A stretch of 64,000 bases of DNA from UBA4085 sp964556755 (GTDB taxonomy: Bacteria; Acidobacteriota; Aminicenantia; Aminicenantales; UBA4085): assembly GCA_964556755.1 (NCBI GenBank), contig CAZKXI010000003.1, positions 1-64,000 on the forward strand, read 5' to 3'. A program made the position numbers and the translations under genes. The notes beneath the pieces were generated by a model. The model had not been told where the DNA came from and did not search any database. It worked only from the letters and a program-made list of their open reading frames with translations. Shown piece after piece: positions 41,048 to 49,355 of this stretch; positions within the stretch are counted from its first letter, which is position 1, and every line of letters starts with the position of its first letter.

Positions 41048-44000
41048 CTTCTTCAGCAGCTCCTTAACGGCGGCCTCGAGCTGCTGGTCGCGGCCGGCGC
41101 TCATGACGTCCGGGTCGTTCTTGACCAGGATGTCCGGCTCCAGCTGGTTGTTCTCGCAGAGCTTGCCGTCGGGCGTCCTCCAGCCTCCCTGGGGGATGCC
41201 GAACCTCAGAGTCGGATCGATCTGGTTCTCCCACCAGACGAACGTCCCCGTGCCCGGGACCGGCATGCCGAGGGTCTTGCCGATGCCCCGGATCTTGTAC
41301 TCCACGGGGAAGAGGTGGGCGTCGGAGTAGTTGCACTCGCCCATCACGACGAGGGACGGCTTGGTCCACTTGTTGTAGGGCTCGACTCCCACCAGCTGGC
41401 CGCGAGGCACGATGTCAAAGACGACTTTTCCGGCCAGGAAGTCGGCCAGCTGGTCGTGCAGGCTGCCGCCGCCGTTGAAGCGGGTGTCGACGATCAGGGC
41501 CTCCTTGCCGGCGTTCAGGCCCAGGACCTCCTCGATCACCGTGCGGTAGCTGGCGTCGTTCATGCTCTGGACGTGGACGTAGCCGATGCGGCCCCCCGAC
41601 AGGCGGTCCACCTCGGCCCGCCGGGCCTTGACCCAGCGCCGGTAGAGAAGGCCGTTCTCCTCGCCCAGCGTGACGGGCTTGACGGCCTCCTCCCAGCGCT
41701 CCCGGGAGGCCGGGTCGTAGACCGACAGCAGCGTCGGCTTGCCCGCCTTCCGGTTGAGGAGCTTGTAGTGGTCGAACGAGCCGTCCAGCGCCTGGCCGTC
41801 GATTCTCTCGACGACGTGGCCGGCCCGGATCCGCAAATGCGCCTTGTCCAGCGGTCCGCCGGCGACGATCTCGGCGACCTTCAAGCCGGGCCCGGCGTAG
41901 CCGTAGTCGACGAACATCCCCAGCGCGGCCGTCTGGTCCGACGTCGGGGTCGCCGATCCGGAGTAATAGCAGCCCGTATGCGAGACGTTCAGCTCGCCGA
42001 GGAGCTCGGAGACCATCTCGGCGTAGTCGTAGCCGTTGGTGATGTGGGGGAGAAACTTCTTATAGATGCCGTAGTAGGAGTCCCAGTCGGCGCCGTAGAG
42101 ATCCTCGACCAGGATCTTCTGCTTCATCTGGCGCCACATGTGGTCGAACATATAGGCTCTCTCGGCCGCCGGATCCAGGACCATCTCACCCCCGATCGCC
42201 ACCGGCTCGGACTTGCCGCTCTCGGCGTCGATCTTCAGGACCCGGCCGTCGGCGAGGACGAACAGGCTCTTGCCGTCGGCCGTCATCTCCATCCCGGTCC
42301 GGCCGGCGCCCAGCTTGGCGAACAGCTTCGTCTCGCGGGTCCGCAGCTCGGTCATCCACAGGTCGTAGCCCCTCTCGAAACGGGCCAGGTAGTAGAGCTT
42401 CTCGCCGCTCTTGCCCAGGGCGAAGTCGGCGACGTCGGCCGAGTGGATGGTCAAACGAGACTTGCGCGCCTCGATCCCGTCCAGCTCGAAGACAAGGTCT
42501 TTCTTGGGCTCGGCCGGCTTGGCCGTTCCGTCCTTGGCCCCGGCGTCCTTGCCGGCCGCCTCCTTGGCCTTATCCTCCTGCTCCTTCCAGAGGGCGTAGT
42601 CCTCCTTGGACAGGCGGGACTTGTCGTAGGCGGCCCGGGTGAAGAACAGTCCGTAGATGTCGAGCTGGACGGCCCCGCCGTCGGTGTTGACCGCGCCTTC
42701 GCGGGTGCTGCCGTAGACCATCATCGAGCCGTCCGCGCTCCAGCGCGGCGAGATGTTGTCGAAGCCGCTCTGGGTCAGGTTGATGACTTTCCCCTTGCCG
42801 TCGCTCGAGACCAGCCCGACTTGCGGCGTGAAAAGCCGGACGTAGCCGAACTGGACCAGGAACCACTTGCCGTCGGGGCTCCAGCGGTAGTATTGATCGC
42901 CGTCGGCGTAGGAGTAGTTGTGCGCGGCCGGGAGGATCGTCCGGGTCTTCTTCGCGGCGACGTCGAGAACCTTTAGGACGACCCGGTTCTCCAGGTAGGC
43001 GATCTCCTTGCCGTCGGGGGAGAACTCGGGCTGGAACTCCTCGGCCTCCGTCGCCACGGCCGCCTCCTCCTTCAGCACCGTCGAGGCGAAGAAGTAGGGC
43101 TCCTCCTTGCGGACGATGGTCGAGGTATAGACGTTCCAGTTGTTGTCCCTCTCGGCCGCGTAGACCAGAGTCCGGCCGTCGGGGCTGAAGGAGACGCTGC
43201 GCTCCTGGCCGGGGGTGTTGGTCACCCGCTTGGTCTGGCCTCCCTCGACGCTGCCGACGAAGATCTCGCCCCGGAAGACGTAGGCGATCTCCTTGCCGTT
43301 GGGCGAGAGCCGGCCCTCCGTGATCCCGCCGCTTAGCGGGAGCGTCTTGGCCAGCGCCTCGCGGCCGTCGGCGGCGATGCGGACGTCCACCTTCTTGGCG
43401 GCGGCGGCTCCGGCCTTGGTGTAGATCTCGCCGTCCCAGGTGAAGCAGAGGACGCCGGCGTCCGACCGGGTCAGGAAGCGGACGGGATTCTTGGCGTATT
43501 CGGTCAGCCGGGTGGAAGCGTCCGGCCGGCTCAGCGAGCTCCTATAGATGTTGAAGGTCCCGTTCTGCTCGCTCAGGTAGTAGTAGTCGTCGCCGTTGGC
43601 GTCGAAGACCGGGTTGCGGTCCTCGCCCGGAAACGTCGTCAGCCGCTTGTTCTTCCCCGTCTTCAGGTCATAGACCCAGACATCGCGCGCGATGGACGAG
43701 ACCTGATGCTTCCGCCAGGCGCTCTCGTAGCCCTTCTGGTCGTGGTAGAGGATTCGGCTCCCGTCCGGGCTGATGACGGCCGAGATGGCCGGCTGGGTCA
43801 AGACCAAGGACGCCTCTCCCCCCGTCACCGGGGCGCTGTAGAGCTCGGGGAAAGTGCCGGAAGGGATCTGGACGTTGGCCGCCGCGTCGATCCGGCTCGA
43901 GGTGAAGAGGACGGCCTTGTCGTCGGCCGTAAAGGAGCTGGGGACGTCCGTGCCGGAGTGGCAGGTCAGCCGCAGGGCCTCGCCGCCCGCGGCCGGCATG

Positions 44001-44308
44001 ACGAAGACGTCGAAATGGCCGAAGCGGTCCGAGGCGAAGGCGATCGACTTCCCGTCGTGGCTCCAGACCGGGGCGTACTCGACGGATTCGCCCAGCGTCA
44101 AGGGCTGGGCTTGCCCGCCCGCCGCGGGAACCCGGTAGATGTCGCCTTTGTAGCAGAAGAGGATCGTTCCTCCGTCGGGGGAGATCGCCGTGTAGCGGAG
44201 CCACAGGGGGGGCTGCTGGGCGAAGAGGGGAACAGCTCCGGCCAGGCCGGCGGCCAGAAGAAGAAGAGAAAAGGCGGACTTCAGGCGGCGGCGAAGAGCA
44301 AGCGGCAT
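41045..44308 (-). CDS. Tricorn protease homologue (propellers, PDZ and S41 core), secreted
   Basis: The product has 1087 residues with a signal peptide (SLLLLAAGLAGAVPLFA) and an RBS of GGAGGATCC. Residues about 35-640 are PD40/TolB-type propeller repeats (YTAISPDGGTILFCYKGDIYRVPAAGG, APVWSHDGKSIAFASDRFG and many more). Then come a C1 region with the conserved His in LNVSHTGCYY, a PDZ domain (ADVGPLDKAHLRIRAG-like, about 815-900) and the S41 core: VDTRFNGGG, the catalytic Ser in ECNYSDAHLFP, and the Glu in NNQLEPD. All tricorn catalytic positions appear present. It degrades peptides, here probably in the periplasm rather than the cytoplasm. Its TAG stop is supplied by palindromic element copy 4. 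Confidence 0.92.
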   Translation of the reverse strand: MPLALRRRLKSAFSLLLLAAGLAGAVPLFAQQPPLWLRYTAISPDGGTILFCYKGDIYRVPAAGGQAQPLTLGESVEYAPVWSHDGKSIAFASDRFGHFDVFVMPAAGGEALRLTCHSGTDVPSSFTADDKAVLFTSSRIDAAANVQIPSGTFPELYSAPVTGGEASLVLTQPAISAVISPDGSRILYHDQKGYESAWRKHQVSSIARDVWVYDLKTGKNKRLTTFPGEDRNPVFDANGDDYYYLSEQNGTFNIYRSSLSRPDASTRLTEYAKNPVRFLTRSDAGVLCFTWDGEIYTKAGAAAAKKVDVRIAADGREALAKTLPLSGGITEGRLSPNGKEIAYVFRGEIFVGSVEGGQTKRVTNTPGQERSVSFSPDGRTLVYAAERDNNWNVYTSTIVRKEEPYFFASTVLKEEAAVATEAEEFQPEFSPDGKEIAYLENRVVLKVLDVAAKKTRTILPAAHNYSYADGDQYYRWSPDGKWFLVQFGYVRLFTPQVGLVSSDGKGKVINLTQSGFDNISPRWSADGSMMVYGSTREGAVNTDGGAVQLDIYGLFFTRAAYDKSRLSKEDYALWKEQEDKAKEAAGKDAGAKDGTAKPAEPKKDLVFELDGIEARKSRLTIHSADVADFALGKSGEKLYYLARFERGYDLWMTELRTRETKLFAKLGAGRTGMEMTADGKSLFVLADGRVLKIDAESGKSEPVAIGGEMVLDPAAERAYMFDHMWRQMKQKILVEDLYGADWDSYYGIYKKFLPHITNGYDYAEMVSELLGELNVSHTGCYYSGSATPTSDQTAALGMFVDYGYAGPGLKVAEIVAGGPLDKAHLRIRAGHVVERIDGQALDGSFDHYKLLNRKAGKPTLLSVYDPASRERWEEAVKPVTLGEENGLLYRRWVKARRAEVDRLSGGRIGYVHVQSMNDASYRTVIEEVLGLNAGKEALIVDTRFNGGGSLHDQLADFLAGKVVFDIVPRGQLVGVEPYNKWTKPSLVVMGECNYSDAHLFPVEYKIRGIGKTLGMPVPGTGTFVWWENQIDPTLRFGIPQGGWRTPDGKLCENNQLEPDILVKNDPDVMSAGRDQQLEAAVKELLKK

Positions 44309-44381
44309 GGGATCCTCCGGCTGGGTAGAATCATACGTCTAAATAGACGCAGGGAGGCGAAAATGGTTTCCACGATGCCCG

Positions 44382-44435
44382 ATTATATCCGATCCCCGGC
44401 TCTTCGTTTGACGCGGCCGGCTCGATAGTGATACG
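44382..44435. promoter_or_regulatory. Divergent promoter region between the tricorn-like gene and a lipoprotein gene
   Basis: On the minus strand a perfect TATAAT lies at 44387-44382, toward the tricorn-like gene, without a good -35. On the plus strand TTGACG (44408-44413) and GATACG (44430-44435), 16 bp apart, could drive the lipoprotein gene. Confidence 0.4.
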
Positions 44436-44475
44436 TTCGGGCCAGTCGAGCGTCCACTCAGGGAGGGAGGAAGCT

Positions 44476-45078
44476 ATGAGTCGTCTTCGCAACAAAGCCT
44501 CTTGGACCGTCGTCTCGGGCCTTATCTTGGCCATGGTCGTTCTGTTGACCGCTTCGGTCGGCTGCGGCAAGAAGGCCGAGCCCGAGCCCCCCGCGCCGGA
44601 GCCGGCCCCGCCCGCCGAGACATGGGTCACCTACGCGCCCGAAGGCGAAGGCTTCGAGATCCTCGCGCCCAAGGCCTTCGACTGCACCCCCCAGAAGGTC
44701 CCGACCGACGCCGGCGATATCGACGTCATCAGCTGCCTGGCCCAGCCCAGCGAGCAGCGCATGTATATCTTCGTCCGCAGCGACATGCCCGAGGCGCTTG
44801 TCGCCGGGAAAGATCCCCTGGAACTGGTCCAAGGCGCCCGGGACGGCCTGGTCCAGCAGTACTCCGGCTATGTCGATGTCGAGAAGCCCGTCGCCTTGGG
44901 CGAGTTCAAGGGCCTGGAGACCGGCATGCAGGGCACCTACCAGGGCGTCAGCTTCTACATCAAGGCCCGCTATTTCCTGGTCAAGAACCGCCTCTACCAG
45001 CTCTACGTCGTTTGCCAGCGCGGCTTTGAAGGCGCGGCGGACTTCGGCAAATACCTGGAATCGTTCAAGCTGAAGTGA
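44476..45078 (+). CDS. Small lipoprotein, unknown
   Basis: The ATG at 44476 follows GGAGGGAGG; 200 residues. The signal peptide ends in LLTASVGCGKK, a clear lipobox, then a Pro/Glu-rich linker (PEPPAPEPAPPAE). The globular part (WVTYAPEGEGFEILAPKAF ... YIKARYFLVKNRLYQLYVVCQ ... FGKYLESFKL) has the pattern of PsbP/DUF1795-like proteins that measure a beta-sheet with a C-terminal helix. Membrane-anchored, periplasm-facing; function unknown. Confidence 0.72.
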   Translation: MSRLRNKASWTVVSGLILAMVVLLTASVGCGKKAEPEPPAPEPAPPAETWVTYAPEGEGFEILAPKAFDCTPQKVPTDAGDIDVISCLAQPSEQRMYIFVRSDMPEALVAGKDPLELVQGARDGLVQQYSGYVDVEKPVALGEFKGLETGMQGTYQGVSFYIKARYFLVKNRLYQLYVVCQRGFEGAADFGKYLESFKLK

Positions 45079-45092
45079 GGAGGGGAGGGCGA

Positions 45093-45128
45093 CGGCCCCG
45101 GCGCGCTTGATGCTTCGCGCCGGGGCCG
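45093..45128. terminator. Strong hairpin between convergent genes
   Basis: CGGCCCCGGCGCG (45093-45105) pairs perfectly with CGCGCCGGGGCCG (45116-45128), a 13-bp stem with a 10-nt loop, in the 62-bp gap between the lipoprotein and M28 genes. Likely a bidirectional terminator, though without a T run. Confidence 0.65.
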
Positions 45129-45140
45129 CCGTCGAGGGGA

Positions 45141-47231
45141 TTACTTCGCTCCCAGCAGCTTCTGGAAGCTCTCGTCGTCCGCCTTGAAATCCTGGGCCGC
45201 CTTGCCGACCCGGGTGATGCGGATGCTGCGGATCTCGTCGCCCTTCTTCAGCTTGGGCAGAAGATCCAACCCGGCGATCGTCGTGCCGATCGCGGTGCCC
45301 GTCTTGTCCAGCCCGGGGCTCCTCTGCAGCGTCAGGTAGAAGGCGTTGGGACCCGTCAGGCCCAGGACGCCCGCGGCGCCGTGCTTGAGAGCCGGATTGG
45401 GCTTGAGCGGGAGCTTGTCCACGGCCACGGACTTCTGGGTGTCGGAGACGATGAGGCCCTTGACCAGGCCGCCCTTGACCTCGATCTTGCCGATGCCGGG
45501 GCCGGCCGGCTGCATGCCGGGAGGCATGCCCATGCCGCCGCCGCGCGGGCCGCCGGGGCCGCGCCCGCCCGCGTTCTTGCCCTCGACGATGCGGATGAAG
45601 TTGGCCGTCGCCAGGGGCGCGTTGACGTAGTCCAGGGCGACCATGACGTGGTTGACGGCCTCGGCCGGGCCGATGGCGATGTCGGCGTAGAGGCCGTCCT
45701 CGAGGAATACGCCCTTGCGGGGCAGGGGCTTGTCCAGGTTGGCCGCGCCGTAGGCCACCACCGCGGTGGCCAGGGCCGAGTGCTTCTGGTGCTCGGTGAA
45801 GGGCACCAGCTCGCTGTACAGGTCGGCCAGGGTATGCCAGGCGTGGCGGTAGTTGTAGGTGGTCTGGGTCCGGAAGTTGAGAGTCGGGATGCCCAGCATC
45901 TCGAAGGAGGAGGAGTCGGTCCCGCCCGGGCTGGTGGCGTGGGCCCGCGGGACGGCCCGCTCCAGCTTGAAGGGCCAGGTCGGGTTCACGCTCAGAAGCG
46001 GCGCCGTTATCTTCTGAAAGGCCGGGTACCAGACCTCCGGGACCGAGGCGCCGGTGATGGCGCTGGGACTGCCGTCCCGGTTGATCATCATGTGGATGTT
46101 GGGCTGCAGCTGGGGATGGTGCTTCAGCCAGGCCTGCGACCCAACCAGGCCGATCTCCTCGGCCGCGAACAGGATCATGGTGATGGACCGCTTGGGCTTG
46201 GCTCCAGCGGCGGCGATGAGGCGCAGGGCCTCCATCCCGACGGCGAAGCCGGAGCCGTCGTCCACCCCGCCCGTGGCGGCGCTGAAGCAGTCGAAGTGGC
46301 CGCCCATGACGATGTGCTCGGCCGGGAACTCCGTGCCGCGCAGGGTGGCCGCGACGCTGTGGTACTTGACCGGCCCCATCTTGAACCAGTTGCGGATGTC
46401 GAACTCCAGCTCGACCTTCTGGCCCTTCTCCGCCAGCTCCTTGATCTCCTTGTACTGGGGCTCGGCCAGCTTGATGTCGGGCAGCTCGGGCAGCTTGTCC
46501 CAGGACTCGACGAAGCCGTCGAGCATGGAGAAGGGATCGGTCTTGGAGGACTGGACGGTGCCCAGGGCGCCGGCTTCGAGGAGGGCCGCCGTGACCGGCG
46601 GGATCAGCTTGGCGTCGGCGTAATCGGGGGTGTTGCGGCGGCCGTCGCGAGCGAAGCCGCTGTTCTCGCCGGCGATGAGGACCCACATGCCCTTGAAGGC
46701 CGCCGGATTGGCTTTGATCTCGGCCACGGCGGCCTCGGCCGCGGCCCGCTTCTTCTCGACGTTCTCGGGGGTGGCGTTGCGGCCCGGGATGGAGAACGGG
46801 TCGGCCTTCAGGATGGCCACGCCTCCGCGCTGAATGCCCTTGGTCCCGGCGGTGAAGCTGGGCGTGCCGAACCAGAGGGCTTTCTCGGTGGGCGTGATCA
46901 TCTTGCCGAACCAGGGGCCCCGGTTGAATCCGACGGGCACTTGGCCGGCTTCGTCGATCTCGACGTCCAGGCCCCACTGCTTGAACTGCCAAGCGGCCCA
47001 CTCGACCGCGTCGTTGTAGGCGTTGGTGCCCGACTCGCGGCCGCCGAAGCGGTTGCTGGCGTAGTCGTTCCAGAGCATGACCTTGTTGTCGGTCTTGCCG
47101 AGGTCGATGATCTTGGCCACGACCGGATCGAGCTTGGGAGCGGAGGCGGCGGCGGGCTTCTTTTGCCCGTGCGCCCCGACCGAAGCGATCAGGACGAAGG
47201 CCAGGACGAAGACGAGAGAGCGCTTGCGCAT
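45141..47231 (-). CDS. Secreted M28-family zinc aminopeptidase
   Basis: The product has 696 residues with a signal peptide (LVFVLAFVLIASVGAHG) and AGGAGG upstream. A PA-type insert precedes the metalloprotease core. Zinc-site motifs are MGGHFDCFS (His and Asp), GVDDGSGFA (bridging Asp), FAAEEIGLVGSQ (catalytic and ligand Glu), MINRDGS (Asp) and YRHAWHTLAD (His). The C-terminal region (about 530-696) is an extra beta-rich domain containing a Gly/Pro-rich loop (GPGGPRGGGMGMPPGMQ). It removes N-terminal residues from peptides, probably in the periplasm, complementing the tricorn-like protease. Confidence 0.92.
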   Translation of the reverse strand: MRKRSLVFVLAFVLIASVGAHGQKKPAAASAPKLDPVVAKIIDLGKTDNKVMLWNDYASNRFGGRESGTNAYNDAVEWAAWQFKQWGLDVEIDEAGQVPVGFNRGPWFGKMITPTEKALWFGTPSFTAGTKGIQRGGVAILKADPFSIPGRNATPENVEKKRAAAEAAVAEIKANPAAFKGMWVLIAGENSGFARDGRRNTPDYADAKLIPPVTAALLEAGALGTVQSSKTDPFSMLDGFVESWDKLPELPDIKLAEPQYKEIKELAEKGQKVELEFDIRNWFKMGPVKYHSVAATLRGTEFPAEHIVMGGHFDCFSAATGGVDDGSGFAVGMEALRLIAAAGAKPKRSITMILFAAEEIGLVGSQAWLKHHPQLQPNIHMMINRDGSPSAITGASVPEVWYPAFQKITAPLLSVNPTWPFKLERAVPRAHATSPGGTDSSSFEMLGIPTLNFRTQTTYNYRHAWHTLADLYSELVPFTEHQKHSALATAVVAYGAANLDKPLPRKGVFLEDGLYADIAIGPAEAVNHVMVALDYVNAPLATANFIRIVEGKNAGGRGPGGPRGGGMGMPPGMQPAGPGIGKIEVKGGLVKGLIVSDTQKSVAVDKLPLKPNPALKHGAAGVLGLTGPNAFYLTLQRSPGLDKTGTAIGTTIAGLDLLPKLKKGDEIRSIRITRVGKAAQDFKADDESFQKLLGAK

Positions 47232-47317
47232 GGATCATTCCTCCTAGGAATGCGATAAGCCGGAATCATAGGCCGACCCTCGAAGCGAAGTCAAGGAAAG
47301 GCGCGGCGGCCGGGCCG

Positions 47318-48805
47318 TTACGGGACGGCGGGAGCCTCGTAGAGCTCGAAGTCCCAGAAGGTCGGGGCGCCTTCCGCCTTCAGGACGTGGAGGCGGACGA
47401 AGCGCCCCGTCGTTTTGGGGAAAGCCGGGGACGCGCCCGCGACTCCGATCGTGGTCCCCCGAAAGAAGGGCTTCCAGGCGCCCGCGGGCGTCTTGACCTC
47501 CAGGGCGTATTCGCGGACACGGTTCCAGCCTTCGCTGAGGAAGGCCCCGTCGAAGGCGCGGACCGATCCCAAGTCGACCTCCAGCCAGCACTCGGTCGTC
47601 CCCTCGTCGGTGGCCCAGCGCGTTCCGGAGTCGTCGTCCAGGGCCTTTTTGGCCGCGTACTGGGTATCGCCCTTGAAGAGATTCGAAGCGGATGCCGCGG
47701 CGCCCAAAGTCAGCGAGGGTCGGATCAGGGACGGGTCGGCCAGGGCCGCTTTCATCTCCATGAGGCGGGCGACCGTGGCCTCGGGAATGCGGCCGGTCTT
47801 GTCGGGGGCCAGATCGAGGAGGAGATTGGCGCCCTTGAGGACCGTATTCTGGTACATGCGGACCAGGGTCCGGACGGATTTCAGTGCGTCGCCGGGGATC
47901 CAGAACCAATGGTGGGCCAGCGTATCGCAGGTCTCCATCGGCAGATAGTAGGTCTGTCCCTTGAAGGAGATGCGGGGATTATGCCCCACGGCGGGCGGGG
48001 TGATGACCTCGCCGTTGATGAGGTCCTTGGGCCAGAGCGCCACCGGCGGAACTCCGAACTCCTTGTGCATGTAGGTGGGCGGCATCGAACGGACCTCGCG
48101 CCCGTCGACGAAGCTCTGGTTGAGGAGGACCAGGCAGTCCGGCTGCAGCGACTTGATCTTCTTGTAGAGACGCGCCAGGACCTTGCCCGTGAAGGGGCCC
48201 ATGTCCCAGGGGATGTCCAGCCATAGCTCGGCGATGGGCCCGTAGCCGGTCAGCAGCTCCTCGATCTGTCCGGCGCAGAAGGCCTCGTACTCCTTGGCCG
48301 TTCGGCCGGGCTGATTAGACTTGTCCCAGCCCAGCAGATAGTAGAAGCCCGGCTTGATCCCGTATTTGCGGCAGGCTTCGACGAAAGCTTGGATGACGTC
48401 GGTCTTGTCGGCGCCCGAGGCCACGTCGTAGTCGGAGAGCTTGCTGTCCCAGAGGGCGTGCCCGTAGCAGTGCTTGGAGGTCAGGACGGCGTAGCCCATG
48501 CCGGCGTCGCGGGCGACCCGGATCCATTGGTCCACGTCAAGGGCGGTCGGAGCGTAGACGGAAGCTTCGGCCGGCGGCTCGCCGTACTCGTAGCCGGTGA
48601 AGGTGGACATGCCGAAGTGGATGAACAGGCCCCACTTGAGCCCCTCCCACTCGGCCAGAAGAGGCGTGCGCTCCGCGGCGGGCGCGGGCGGCTTGGCGCA
48701 GGCCGCCAGGAGGGTCGCGGCCAGGATGGCGGCGATCGCAAAGTGCGCAGAGTGTCTTCTGGGGGCCGGAAGACGGTCACGGAGATCGTTGCGGGCATGC
48801 CTCAT
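47318..48805 (-). CDS. GH29 alpha-L-fucosidase lipoprotein with F5/8 type C domain
   Basis: The ATG at 48805 follows GAGGAGAG; 495 residues. The signal peptide ends in a lipobox (LLAACAK). The catalytic domain has KWGLFIHFGMSTFTGYEY, MGYAVLTSKHCYGHALW, and ELWLDIPWD with the predicted nucleophile Asp. The C-terminal 110 residues form a discoidin/F5-8C carbohydrate-binding fold (ALDDDSGTRWATDEG, CWLEVDLGS, GRFVRLHVLK). The HFGMSTFTGYEYG opening is that of GH29 members related to the broad or 1,3/1,4-specific subgroup. It is a second fucosidase distinct from the one at 21293. Confidence 0.93.
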   Translation of the reverse strand: MRHARNDLRDRLPAPRRHSAHFAIAAILAATLLAACAKPPAPAAERTPLLAEWEGLKWGLFIHFGMSTFTGYEYGEPPAEASVYAPTALDVDQWIRVARDAGMGYAVLTSKHCYGHALWDSKLSDYDVASGADKTDVIQAFVEACRKYGIKPGFYYLLGWDKSNQPGRTAKEYEAFCAGQIEELLTGYGPIAELWLDIPWDMGPFTGKVLARLYKKIKSLQPDCLVLLNQSFVDGREVRSMPPTYMHKEFGVPPVALWPKDLINGEVITPPAVGHNPRISFKGQTYYLPMETCDTLAHHWFWIPGDALKSVRTLVRMYQNTVLKGANLLLDLAPDKTGRIPEATVARLMEMKAALADPSLIRPSLTLGAAASASNLFKGDTQYAAKKALDDDSGTRWATDEGTTECWLEVDLGSVRAFDGAFLSEGWNRVREYALEVKTPAGAWKPFFRGTTIGVAGASPAFPKTTGRFVRLHVLKAEGAPTFWDFELYEAPAVP

Positions 48806-48875
48806 GAGGCTCTCCTCGGTGGCGATGCTGCGACTGTACCGCTCCAAGGAAGAGGAAGTCAATGAGAGCCGGGGA

Positions 48876-49253
48876 TCACTTTTTAAAATCGATCGGCCCT
48901 TGGGCTATCCGCAGCGCAAGCAGGAAGAATGCCGCCGTCATTCCGATGGCGGCTACGGCGAACGTAATCCCTGCATTCTGCTTGACCGTTTGATGAGTCA
49001 AGACCTTGTTCCACGCGAAGTCCTTCCCGAAATGGCCGGGCCGAATGAAAAACCGGTCTTGTTTTATGGGAACTAGCCTCTCGATTCGTCCTCCCTTCAC
49101 GGGCGAGGGATCGCTAGCGCCGAAGACGATAGGACTCTCGTCCGTCAGGGTCAGCCGTGCTTCAAAGGCGGGTTCGGTAACGATCCTCGCGCACCCCGAT
49201 GCGGAAACGAGGAAAGCGGGGATGAGAATCCGGGCGATGAGTTCTCTCTTCAT
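48876..49253 (-). CDS. Short lipoprotein with C-terminal membrane segment
   Basis: The product has 125 residues from ATG 49253 after AAGGAGA. It has a lipobox (FLVSASGCAR), a central polar domain and one hydrophobic C-terminal segment (AGITFAVAAIGMTAAFFLLALRI). No family recognised. It is divergent from the sialic-acid transporter gene and 70 bp upstream of the fucosidase start on the same strand. Confidence 0.6.
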   Translation of the reverse strand: MKRELIARILIPAFLVSASGCARIVTEPAFEARLTLTDESPIVFGASDPSPVKGGRIERLVPIKQDRFFIRPGHFGKDFAWNKVLTHQTVKQNAGITFAVAAIGMTAAFFLLALRIAQGPIDFKK

Positions 49254-49319
49254 GGCGTGTCTCCTTGCCAAAATGATATCGGATGTGCCGACACCGCATG
49301 TCAACGCGAAGTGGATGTT

Positions 49320-49349
49320 TTGTTAAGAAAGCGCCAAAAAAGCTATACT
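49320..49349 (+). promoter_or_regulatory. Sigma70-type promoter of the sialic-acid operon, apparently leaderless
   Basis: TTGTTA (49320-49325), an 18-bp spacer and TATACT (49344-49349) are followed by GTG at 49356. That puts the expected transcription start at or beside the start codon, with no room for a ribosome-binding site. Confidence 0.55.
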
Positions 49350-49355
49350 GGGAAG

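Noticed and set aside
44458..47238. A 926-codon frame under the lipoprotein and M28 genes
   Set aside because: Arg/Gly/Pro low-complexity sequence and crosses the convergent terminator hairpin; a frame-shifted shadow of the M28 gene.
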